Shown: one piece after another, positions 21,218 to 31,877 of the stretch | Numbering within the stretch: the first letter of the stretch is position 1 | Layout of the letters: each line of letters starts with the position of its first letter | From: Cylindrobasidium torrendii FP15055 ss-10 | Lineage: Eukaryota; Basidiomycota; Agaricomycetes; Agaricales; Physalacriaceae | DNA: 32,041 nt | Reading direction: 5' to 3' | Assembly (NCBI GenBank): GCA_000934385.1 | Contig: KN880694.1 | Span: forward strand, 1-32,041 | The notes under the pieces: generated by a model | Databases searched by the model: none | Seen by the model: only the letters and a program-made list of their open reading frames with translations | Told to the model about the DNA's origin: nothing | Position numbers and translations under genes: made by a program

Positions 21218-23059
21218 ATGGTTCCATACAGTCGCACTGCAACCATCGTATCACTCTTGTTGGCTCTGGTCAACGCAAAGGACTGTACCCTCGAACCGCT
21301 AGGAGATGGATTCGATGATACGGACCAAGTGGGCGGCATATGCTTGGAGTAGACTGGTCTTGTACTCAATAGCAACCATTGCAGGTTCTCGATGCTATTG
21401 CGCAGTGTGGAAATGGAGGGACAACGACGTTCGGGGAGGGATTGTATAACATTACACGGTATGCACTCTCTATCAACTATCTCGCCATCCTAACGGCAAG
21501 CCCCAGAAAGATGACATGGGAACTGCAAGACGCTAAAGTGGATTTGCACGGCTTCCTTAGTGTAAGTGTCTCTCTGCGAATTCCATTCCTTGTCGTTCTC
21601 TGAACCTCTGCCTAGTTTGTGCCCGATGTTGAGTACTGGTTAGACGCGGAGAATACCTACCGTGTTGTCTTTATTCAGAGCCAGGCTTCATGGTTTGTGG
21701 TGACAGGTCAGGACTTCGAGATTGACGCGCATGGTACTGGCGGCATTCAGGGAAATGGACAGGTGTGTGTTGGCTCACGAACTTGCCTCACTCGACTGAC
21801 ATATGGGCAGCCATGGTGGGATTACTTTCGCGTGCACCAAAAGGCCGATGGAGATGGCCGACCAATTTCGTTAACGCTACACCAAGCTACGAACGGTACG
21901 GTGAAGGACTTCCAGATCCAGTCCCCGCCGTTTTGGTGTAACACAGTGGCGGAGTCCAATGATATTCAATACGATGGAATGACTTGTCATGCGGTGAACG
22001 AGAACCCTGAGTGGTATGGCCAAAAGTATGTTATTCTGGTTTGTGCAACGGTTGGAACCATTATGCTAATGTCCGATTAGCGCCGTTCCGAATACCGATG
22101 GGATATGCTTCTATCGCAGCGACGATGTTAGATTGAACAATTGGAATATTACTATTGGTGACGATTGCCTGGCCTTCAAAGGAGTATGTTTTTCGTGATA
22201 ACTTGTGATGAATGTGGGCTAATACATTCCTAGAACTCATCGAACATTGTTGCCCACAATATTTCATGTCACGGCGGGAACGGTATTGCGTTTGGTTCCC
22301 TTGGACAGTACTACAACCTCGTATGCTCTATTTGATCTGCATCAAATGCGGGCTAACCCTGTCCAGACAGACAATATCTCTCATGTGCGGTTGGAAGATA
22401 TCAAGGTATGCTTTCCACCACCATAACATGGCCCGTAGTTGATCACCCTTATGTACATAGGTCATCCAATATCCCAATCTAACTATCCAACCCAATATGG
22501 CGAACGGAGTGCGTTCTCAGAATGTTCAAATGTTTCTCGGGCCTGACAAACGTCGAGTAGATATACTTCAAGTCATGGACCGACACTGTCAATGGCGAGC
22601 CACCGACCGGTGGTGGAGGCGGTGGTGGCCTTGTCACCGATATCGAGATGAGGAATGTTGTGGTCGAAGGTGTCAATACACCGATCCATCTCTATCAAAC
22701 AAACGAAGGCCACAGTGGGGATACGCCATCCGAACTGAAATTTGGGAATATGTCCTTTATTAACTGGAGTGGGCAGTCTAACGGGTCTACACGTACGTCG
22801 TCCTTTTGATTCCCGTTGTACATCTGGCATGTTGAAGGGACGTCGTATGGCAGTCGTCAATTTGGACTGTAGTCCGGCGGTTGGATGTGGAGAGTTCTAC
22901 TTTGAGAATTTTCAAGTTCAGGCTCCGAATGAGACGGAAGGAGAGTACCGGTGTAACAATGTTATTGGAGTGGAAGGACTTCCAGGTATGTCCTTGAATC
23001 AATGTTGGCCTGTTTTCTTACCGCTGTACTTAGAGGAATGTGTTGTGAGCGATGACTAA
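21218..23059 (+). CDS. Secreted GH28 pectinase (exo-polygalacturonase or rhamnogalacturonan-active type)
   Basis: Twelve exons (21218-21328, 21385-21458, 21501-21561, 21616-21762, 21811-22025, 22081-22183, 22234-22320, 22367-22405, 22461-22508, 22561-22792, 22854-22985, 23034-23059) give 424 residues. A signal peptide (about 1-20, ending LALVNA) is followed by a right-handed beta-helix. Catalytic landmarks are NTDG with the first Asp, IGDDC with the Asp pair, and SCHGGNGIAFGSLGQ carrying the conserved His. The substrate-binding RIK motif of polygalacturonases is replaced by IYFKSW, keeping only the Lys. A seven-glycine run lies at about residues 312-318. There are several N-glycosylation sequons. 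GH28 enzymes hydrolyse galacturonic-acid linkages of pectin outside the cell. The altered RIK position argues for an exo-acting or rhamnogalacturonan-type member rather than a classic endo-polygalacturonase. First donor GTGGGC is unusual but is the one that restores family sequence. Confidence 0.88.
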
Positions 23060-23514
23060 GGGACAAGTGAGTCCAAAATTCAACGCGATGGCGGAAACCA
23101 TAGTGCTGTTTGTTGCAAAAATCACAACGACTCGATGTGACAATCCGGAATGAGTGAAATCCAAGATTTCGGCATCGTCTGACCAGATAAAGTGCATCGA
23201 CTTACACTATCGTGAACATGCATTTTATGACCTGCATTGGACTTCCGATACCACATTGAACATACATTTCGGACAGACTTCTTTTCTCAAGAGCTTCCAT
23301 GCAGTCATCACTTAGATTTCCCTGGTAAACCCTGATTAAATTCTGGCTGTCAAGCGAGCATATAGACTTCGCAGCTTCTCTGGCCAACTCCGACAACGAG
23401 GTACTTAGCAAACTCAAGATTGACCGCAAATGGGGAAATAGCGGCGACAGCTTTATTCGCGTCCCGAGGCTATTTAAACTCAGAGCGTAATTTTTGCACC
23501 TTCGTCTTCCTACC
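23060..23514. other. Intergenic region, GH28 3' end and dioxygenase promoter
   Basis: This 455-bp spacer has no gene or repeat that I can support. TATTTAAA occurs at 23471-23478, close to the next start codon. Confidence 0.45.
23471..23478 (+). promoter_or_regulatory. TATA-like element of the dioxygenase gene
   Basis: TATTTAAA lies 36 nt before the dioxygenase start codon. This would give a very short leader, so the site may be used weakly or not at all. Confidence 0.35.
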
Positions 23515-26500
23515 ATGTCTATCCTCCGCAAGCTTAGTCTGAGTTATCCCAAGCGCAAGCAGACCAATGCCGATGCCTCGAGCAATGGCGACGTTTCTCC
23601 CACTGCCAACGGCAACGCGCACGGCCCTTCGCGCCAGAACACTGTCTCTGAGACCATTCATGAGAGCCCGGACGAGTCGAGCGGGGTGCCCAAAATGTTC
23701 CAGGACGTGGTCACACAGGTGAGTGTGTCGTTGGTCGTGTCCCACCCGCCATTGACATTTCAAAGATGAGGGCGACGTTCGACCATTCAACCTTGGTGCG
23801 TTATTCATATTCGAGAGTAACTTGTGGGCTCACGTTGTATTTAGAGCGGCGCCATCGATGGCCTCCGCCATAGGGAAAGCATGGACGATAGGAAACTGCT
23901 TGTATGCCTCTTTCCTGAAGGCAACTCAAGGTCGCTTATTGTCCTTTACAGATGGAACACCTCATGACCTTCATCTCACGAATGAAACGCGACTCGCCGC
24001 TCTCCATCGACCTCCAAAACCAGGTCATCAAGCTTTGTGCGTAATCCCCACGAGCTTGCCTTCCAATGCCGATGTTGTGGCCTACAGTGTACAATGACCT
24101 CTACCACCCTCCCCCAACGTATCTCGGCGACAATTACAAGTTTCGCTCAGCCGATGGTTCCAACAACAGCATTTCCGACCCAAACCTCGGCAAGGCCGGC
24201 CAGCCCTACGCGCGCAGTGTTCAACAAGTCTCGCCGTTGCGCGACCTTCCCGACGCTGGCCTCGTGTTTGATACGTACGCCTGCCAATTTTTTTCCCATT
24301 TCAAGCCAATATTGACTTTTATGGTAATAGTCTTCTCCAGCGCGATAAGGTCCGCTGCCCGTTTTCATTGACAGGCCTTTCACATTGAGTTTAACGCAAC
24401 ACTATCGCAGTTCAGAGAACATCCCGGCGGATTGTCATCGTTGATGTTCGCCTTCGCTGCCCTTGTCATCCACAGGTACGCCAGCTGCCAACTTTCAACC
24501 CTTCAGCATTTTGACCACTGTGTCATGTAGCGTCTTCCGCACGTCGCACACCGACGTCAATATTAATGAGACTTCTTCATACGTCGACCTTGCTCCGCTC
24601 TACGGCAACGACCAGGCTACACAGGACCAAGTCCGCAAGCACGACGGTCTGGGTCTTTTGCACAAGGATGCGTTCGCAGAGAATCGTCTTTTGCTCTTAC
24701 CCCCAGCGGTTGCCGTGCTCCTTGTCATGTTTAGTCGAAACCACAACGTTCGTGCATCCTACACTTTCTCAACATGTGTTAACTAAAGTACAGTACATCG
24801 CCGCAAAACTCTTCGAGATCAACGAGCACGGGACATTCATAGACCCTGGCAAACTTTCTGACGAAGAGAAGAAAAAGCAAGACGAAGAAATATTCCAGAC
24901 AGCGCGGCTGGTTAACTGTGGCTGGTTCGGAACTGTCGTTTTCTCCGACTACTTCTCGTGTATCCTCGGGCTCGTGAGAAAGGGAAGCAATTGGAGTCTC
25001 AGTCCATTCGGGGTGTGTTCTCCCGATCAGCACCCTTCTGTCTTTCTCATGACAATTGTAGGACTTCCGCAACGACGATCACTCCAACTTCGAGCGCGGT
25101 CAAGGCAATGCAGTCTCCGTTGAGGTGAGAATCAGCCAGTGCTCCCCGCGCCATCTGCTGAAATCTACACAGTTTAACTGCCTTTACCGATGGCACGCAA
25201 CTACAAGCAGCAAGGACGAAGCGTGGGTTACCAATATGATGAAGGACATCTTCAAGGACAAGCCTCTCGACGACGTCACTGCTCAGGACTTCAAGGCCGT
25301 TGGCGTGAAGCTGCACAGTATGGGTCAAGATCTCACTCATTGGACATTTGGTGGCATGAGCCGCACTGAGGATGGTTCTTTTGACGATGCTGCATTGGCC
25401 AAGGTCCTGTTTGATGCGTACGTGATTTCATCTACTTCGCCATTGTCCCTTCTCATTGGATTATGATTTTAGGACCGAAGATCCTGCTGCTGCCTTTGGT
25501 GCTCGCGGAACACCGCGTGCGTACATGCGCATCCAATGACCGAGTCTTTGTTTAATTGTCCTAGTTTCAATGCGCCTTCACGAAGTAATGGGCATCGAAC
25601 AGAACCGCAAATGGGGTGTCTGCACGATGAACGAATTCCGCAAGTTCCTTGGATTAAAGAGTAGATATGACTTACTTGGCGTGTGTGAATGGAACTCACA
25701 TTCTATCACCAGCCTTCGAGACTTTCCATGAATGGAATCCTGATCCCGAGATCGCACGCGCCGCCGAGAAACTGTACGGTCACATTGACAACCTCGAATT
25801 ATACGTTGGCCTCCAGGCAGAAGACACCAAGCCCCTTGTTGACGGTGCAGGCCTGTGCCCCGGCTATACTATCGCGCGCGCCATTCTTTCCGATGCCATT
25901 GCGCTAACACGCGGAGACCGCTTCTTCACGCAGGACTACACACCGGCAAACCTCACGCAATGGGGCTTTGCTGACTGTCAGCGTGATCCCGATGCCTTTG
26001 GCTTTGGCAGCGCGCTCGGAAAGCTTTTCCAGCGGACTCTCCCACATGAGTTCGGAGAAGAGGGCAACAGCGCCTACGCTTTCTTCCCGTTAATGACGCC
26101 CAAATCCATGAAGGAGCATTTGGAGAAGATGAATCTTGCGGATAAGTATGACTTCAATCGGCCGCAAAGAGCACCTGTTCCCGACGAGGCGGGCTTAAAG
26201 GCGCGCTCTGTCAAAAGGGCCAGCATCATTCTGCACAAGGGTGGCCAAGGGTACGTTTAGCATTGCCGTTGTCCGTTATTCTCAACGATATTGTAGGTTT
26301 TATCCTGCTTCAGGAGACTTGCATCGCCGGGATATGGTCATGGACGCCCTCGTCAAGCAGATCGGAGGCGAGGACGCTATTGGCAAATACTTCTTCGATC
26401 GGACTCGAACCCTCATCGAGACACACTCATTCTCGTCGGTGGGGAATCGCTTCCGCGTTGTAGACATTGTACGCGATGTCTTCAAGAACTTGGTGGTGGT

Positions 26501-27633
26501 GTGGGCAGCGGATGTTGTCAGTCGTGTTTTCAGCCAGATTGAAATGAAGCTCATACCATTTGCACAGGGCGGAATATCTCTGAAGTCCGACAACAACCCC
26601 GGTGGAATGTACACTCCTGCCGAGTTGTATGGAATCTTGGGTGATCTCCACCAGTGAGTCTAGTATTTTGTGAACGAGGAATGGAAAATGACCAGCGTCC
26701 CCAGATATCTCTTCCTTCACGTCGAGGCTTCACGTCTTATGCTACTTAAAGAGAAGGTCACCAAGGACGCCCAGAAGCTATCTCACCAAATCAAAGGTGC
26801 CCTCGGTGCCGGCAGCTGGGTGCGTCTCTACCGTATTTGACAATTCGAATCTCTGATTGTCCGCCAAGTTTACGATGTCCACGTCGTTCTTCGGAGGAGC
26901 CAAAGAGAACGACGATGTAGACGAGAAGCAATTCGCAAAGCGTCTACAGGAAATGGGTATTCCTGCGGATGAAATGGTCAACTCTGTTTTGGCGGTGATG
27001 GTCGGCGCATCCGTTGAAATGTCACTTGGTACGTCCTTAACAATGACTAGCCTTCCACAAATTACTGAATAATCTAGCTTTGACTAACGCCCTTGACTGG
27101 GCTCTCGAAAACGACATTCCATTCCACGAAGGCCCTTTGGCCGAGAAGATTGTCTCTGAGGCCCTGCGCAAGTACGAGGAGAAAACAGGAATTGAGTGGG
27201 GACAGGGTGTTTCTCGGTATGTCCCTTATTTCCTTGTTCGATGTGATACCTACGGTGCAATCTCGCAGCTGCTTGGGCAACAACGTGACGGTCAAGGTAT
27301 GTCCCCATAGTCGACCTGTGTCCTGCCGCTTATCGTGTGTTAGTTAATGACCGAGACACTTCGCGCGGTATTCAGCTTCCCGGGCATGGTTCGTGGTCCA
27401 GGGAGGTCAGGTGTGCTGAAGAGGTTGGTTTTATTCTATGCATCAATTCCGTCATTAACAGTGTGGGCAGATTCCTTGTGAACAAGGAGGAAATGAGCTG
27501 GGGATACCTCGATGACCAGCGCAAGATGACGCCGTGGCCGACGACTATGATGATGAAGGTACGTTAAGAGCACATTACTTTGAGCACATCGCTGATTTTG
27601 TTGCAGTTCGACAGTGCTTCCAAAATCAAGTAG
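23515..27633 (+). CDS. Ppo-type fatty-acid dioxygenase with degenerate P450 domain
   Basis: Twenty-two exons, the densest splitting here (first 23515-23718; longest 25713-26250 and 26297-26653; last 27607-27633), give 1020 residues in one frame. The N-terminal heme dioxygenase half has distal His215 (FAALVIHS), RTSHTDVNINETSSYVDLAP, and LYRWH with catalytic Tyr387 and proximal His390. These spacings (172 and 175) equal those of Aspergillus PpoA. This half makes fatty-acid hydroperoxides such as 8- or 10-HPODE, precursors of psi-factor oxylipins that control spore and sexual development. The C-terminal P450 half keeps VDIVRDVF...WAAD, an EALR (ExxR) and RCLG with heme Cys948. However, the I-helix has VEMS where diol synthases have NxxQ, and only 51 residues separate it from the Cys (119 in PpoA). 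It is therefore probably a dioxygenase without classical diol synthase activity. Family assignment is firm; product specificity is not. Confidence 0.9.
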
Positions 27634-28621
27634 ACAGTTTCATTTTGACATAGCCATAATCCTTCGATTGCTTACTCGTTGCCCTTTCGTTTGTAATATG
27701 CATTGCTTGTAATTCGCCGCTTCTTCCATACAATCGACTTTGTGGTTTGTTTCCCGACTTAGAAGAAATTCCGTTGATTTTGGATCTGGCTGGTTCTGAA
27801 GTCGACCGTTTATCAATCGAGTGTGAACATTTGAAGTATCGCTCATTGCCGTGGTCAAGGTGGAATCCAAATCAAGTAGTTACGGGTCTTGACATTTTCA
27901 ATTCAAGTTACGCTGGGATTTCGAGATGAGCTGGAGGCGCCAATCCAAACGTTCAATTTATACAGCGGTTCAATCCAATCTAGTACCACAGACCAAGTCA
28001 TCTGTCAAGGCAAAGTAAATGGGCGCTTTCATTTCTGTTTTCGAGCAATTCACTGCTCGTCGCTGTATTCCATAGCCTCATCTTCCTAGATGTACTCGCC
28101 TGCCGGTGGTCAGTCACACCGACCATTGAACCAAATCCGACATTATGCTATTCTGCCGTTGTCAATGGACAGGGAACATGCGCATGTCCGCTGACTGGAA
28201 ACTCATAGTCGAATATTATAGACTCCCGAAGATTCCTGTTTACCAGCTCCGAGGATCCCACTGCATATCAGCGATAGTTTCGACCATGTTAAGTACTTAT
28301 GACGGTCACTCACTCATTGACTGGTGCCACTCGCCGTTCGCCGAGACACAATTTAATGTTACACATTACACCCTCAACATTCGATTTACAGTGCCATTAA
28401 TAAACGACTGTAACGAGAAATGCGAGAGGAAGACGATGCATATTATGATGCCCAGCGTTAGCACGAAGGGATATCAATCGAAAAAAAATCCAGCAAGCGA
28501 GGTGAAAAGAGCGAACGGACTTGCAAGAAGGGAATTACACTTGTGTCGTCTCGTACATAGATAGGAAGGGATATATCTTCTACGGAAACCTTGCGAAAGA
28601 GAAACAACAGTACTAGTAGCC
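27634..28621. other. Convergent intergenic region
   Basis: This is a 988-bp gap between the tail-to-tail dioxygenase and kinase genes. Short frames, the longest 139 codons at 28145-28564 (+), show no recognisable sequence. A 12-bp perfect palindrome, ACATGCGCATGT, lies at 28176-28187. No RNA gene or transposon signature was found. Confidence 0.45.
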
Positions 28622-30829
28622 CTACTTATGCTTCTGCGCCGCAAGCTCGCGTGCTGCCTTGATAAGAGGCGCGAGTGTGCGAAGCGGCTCAGCAAGGCGG
28701 AAGAAAGGGTGCCGCAACAGCTGAGTTGCGTCTGGCCGTTTCTCCGCATCCACCTCGAGCGTCTTTGCCAAATAATCCGTGAACGTCGGGCTGAGACTCT
28801 CTGGAAGCGGATGGTCAGTGTTTGGACACAAAAGGCTTTCTGGAGCTGACCTGGATTTTGGATCGTCGGTGTACCATTTGTCGCAATCAGATACAGCGCC
28901 TTGAGCGGGTTCTGGTTGAGGTATGGAGGCTCTCCTTCAATCATCTCTATGGCCATGATACCCAGGGACCAGATGTCCACCTTTGGACCATATTCCTTCC
29001 TTGTCACGACCTCGGGTGCCATCCAATAGGGCGTTCCAACCATCGTTGTCCGCTTGGGCCCTGATTCGTTAATTTGAGCACAGAAACCAAAGTCCGTTAA
29101 TTTGATGTCGCCGTTCAGGCTAAGCAGCACGTTGTCACTCTTAATATCACGATGGATGACGCCGTGGCGGTGGAGGTGCTCGAGACCTTGCGCTGTCTCC
29201 CGCGAGACGGCCGCAATCTGGCCCTCTGTCATGAGGTTGGCAGTTACGACGTCGGTGAGGGAACCGCCTTCCATATACTCCATTACGACCCAAAGGTCGT
29301 TCTTGTAAAGGAATGAATCGATGAAGTTGACAATGTTGGGATGTCGGGACGCTTTCATGACGATGATCTCGTTGATAATGAGGTCTTTCTTCGGCTGCTT
29401 GTCGAGGTCCATCTGTTTGATGGCGACGGACACATTGGTGCCGACCTGGTAGGCAGTGTAAACACCACCGCTGGCGCCTTGGCCAATCTTGACAAGGCTG
29501 CGGTATAAACGTGTAGGGTCGGCATCGGTACAGATAGCCTGAAGACGCTTGACAATGTCCTCGTCCTTGGCCTTGTCGACCTTCTTCTCGCGACGACGAG
29601 GAGTCGCGACGCCGGCCGCCTTTGCCAGGCTGGCCGCTGCTGGAGAAGGAGGGGGTTGTGATCGTCCTTGTGACGACTTGAGCGGCAGGTCGGTGGACGA
29701 TGAGCCTGGTGACACCTTGGGAGTGATCGGCTTTGCTGAGGACTGTTTAGCGGAGGTGTTCGCCCGCTTAACCGTACTTTGCGACGGCTTCTGCGATGGC
29801 GGCGCACGTTGCGACGTGGAACGGTCCAAGGAAGGCGTCACCGCCGTCGGTGGTGTGGGTGCTGGCCGGTACGCAGTTGGCACTCCATTGTTGTACGAGG
29901 GTATCTTCTTGGGCGGTGGTGGCGGCGAACGCTGCAGCTAGTTTAGTGGACGTAATCGGACGCTGTAGTCTAATGCGCACCGTGGCAGATAGCTCGGGCT
30001 GGTCGTGATTGTCTGCAAGTCCCATCTTGTCCCAGACGTCTCCTCCTCCACCCTCTTGGTAGAACTTGACGATCTCCATGACGGCTTGCGGGTTCTTCTC
30101 TTGGTCCTGGCGCGAGATACCGCTCTCCTGGAGAAGCTGCTGCCATTCTTTGGGTAGGCCAGTGAATTCACCAGTGGACGAGTTGAAGCCAACATGGGTC
30201 AGATGGACGGGATCATAAGGCGTGCTGATTTCGGGTCGCTTCTGAGTGTTGAAGATGAATCCGAGGACGCCCTTTTTCTGTTTTGACTGCGTGCCGCTGC
30301 GGGTCCGCCCTGAGAGCGTGTTGGCTGGGTTGATGTCGATGGGCGTCGTGGGCAAAGCCTCAGAGGAATTGGCGTAGAATTCGTCGTGCGGTGGTGGGGG
30401 TGGTGCAGGGGCAGACAGTCGGCGTGTAAGACGACCAGGTGTCGGGCTGCCGTTTGGAGCAGGCTCGGCCAAGATGTCGTTCAGATTGGCCGTGTTCGCG
30501 CGTGACGGCCGCGGCGGCGGTGCGGTAGCAGTGGAGTACGCCATTTCTTCTGGGATCCGGTTGTGGAGGTCGGCCGTGGACAGCGAATGCTTGCGGGTGC
30601 GCGGATTGGATTTGGTGAGAGAGTTGCGGGTGCGCGGAGGCTGCGTGTTCAACGGCGGGGCTGGCGGTGCACGACCGGGGGTAATAAAGCCCGAAGCGTT
30701 TGCGTTGGCTCCAGCTAGGAGAGCGTTGTACTCTTGTATGCTTTCCCGGGATGGACGATGGTACTCGACAGTTATTTTGCTCTGCCGGTTTTGACGATGG
30801 TTGTTGAGAGTAGAGCCCTGGGAGGACAT
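28622..30829 (-). CDS. STE20: Ste20/PAK-family protein kinase with CRIB domain
   Basis: Three exons on the minus strand (30829-29981, 29937-28851, 28800-28622) give 704 residues. The disordered N-terminus is rich in Pro, Ser and Arg. At about residue 200 the CRIB motif, [20 protein letters not shown], binds GTP-loaded Cdc42/Rac. A second linker starts [11 protein letters not shown], a likely SH3-binding site. The kinase domain (about 428-690) has [41 protein letters not shown] and [11 protein letters not shown]. The tail, [14 protein letters not shown], resembles the G-beta-binding motif of yeast Ste20. No PH domain precedes the CRIB, so Ste20/PAK rather than Cla4 is the better name. The kinase acts between Cdc42 and MAPK cascades in polarity, mating and filamentation. 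The start ATG at 30829 was used because the frame upstream to 30889 begins with TTG, not ATG. Only two introns are present. Confidence 0.93.
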
Positions 30830-31628
30830 CAAGCGACGATCACCTTGTGTTCTCCTTTCAGTCGCCTGAAATCGAAAATGACCGCTCAAGAGGCGAAACT
30901 CTTCTTCTTTCTCGTCTCAGCGGTCTCTTTGGCAACCAAATCGATTCTACCGCCTTCAATTGTGCTGTCGGCGCTGCCTCTGTCGTATGTACGAGTGACA
31001 AACCAATCGGGCCTGCGGTGGACCGGCCCAAATCGACGTTGCTATCCTTGGTCGTGGATGGTGCTGTCTAAGGCGGAGTCTCCAGTTCACTTTTCAGATT
31101 TCTGATGCCGCACATTACACGTGACCTCACAAACCGCTCCTGTCGACGTTCCAATGGCGAGGAATGTTGGCATTCAACAATCTCTCTATCTTTTCAGACG
31201 ACGGGCCTGCTTTGGCACTTCTATGTAGGTGTGCCTAAATCTGTGATCTGTGTTACGACCTTGGCATTATTGTCAATCGACTGCAACACCGTCCTTGCCC
31301 TGCCAAATTATCGTGACCCAGCGTCAGTCGACCGATCCGTTCCCGCACCCGCCATCACCATGCACAGTCCGCGTGTGAATTGTTCACTGATGAATGAACC
31401 CGCTCTCACCACCGATACCGCTGGCAGACTAACCAGTGAATAGCACGACATAACTCAAATACTCAAGGGACCACCCCGAACCTGGAGAATGCCCATGTAC
31501 TCCGGCGTCCGCCGCACGAGCTTGCATGCATGATGATATATGATAGCTGAGGACCTCGAGGCCCGAGGAACATTCACCATCCGATCAAATCAATTTGATT
31601 AATTCTTAATTTCCTCTAATTGTTCCGG

Positions 31629-31647
31629 CAGTGTTGGGCCAACACTG
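31629..31647. repeat. 19-bp perfect palindrome
   Basis: CAGTGTTGG-G-CCAACACTG is an exact 9+1+9 inverted repeat, 800 bp upstream of the kinase start. It shares the GTGTTG/CAACAC half-site with the palindrome at 31863-31877. Confidence 0.5.
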
Positions 31648-31862
31648 GACACTGTGCGCACGGGGAAACGCTCCAGTCTAACACAGAGATACGCACGTAC
31701 ACCGAGAGATTGTACTGGGTCTCCCAACTGTTTGACCCAAGTTCAATTTTGAACTACGTATGCCCTAATGGGAAATGTATGTACCAGAACTAGAATATTT
31801 GCTTTATTAAGCATCAATATGTTTATTGACCCCCATTTTACACAAGGTTCTGTCCCAATGCA

Positions 31863-31877
31863 CGTGTTGTCAACACG
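31863..31877. repeat. 15-bp perfect palindrome
   Basis: CGTGTTG-T-CAACACG is an exact 7+1+7 inverted repeat with the same GTGTTG/CAACAC half-sites as the palindrome 216 bp to its left. A dimeric regulator site is possible. Confidence 0.45.

Noticed and set aside
25661..25712. Apparent frameshift in the dioxygenase gene where an ORF break occurs
   Set aside because: The break is a normal 52-nt intron (GTAGAT...CAG); splicing restores LGLKTFETFHEWNPDPE, as expected for the family.
31105..31443. 112-codon plus-strand ORF upstream of STE20
   Set aside because: No family features, no splice-supported extension, and it lies within the kinase promoter region.
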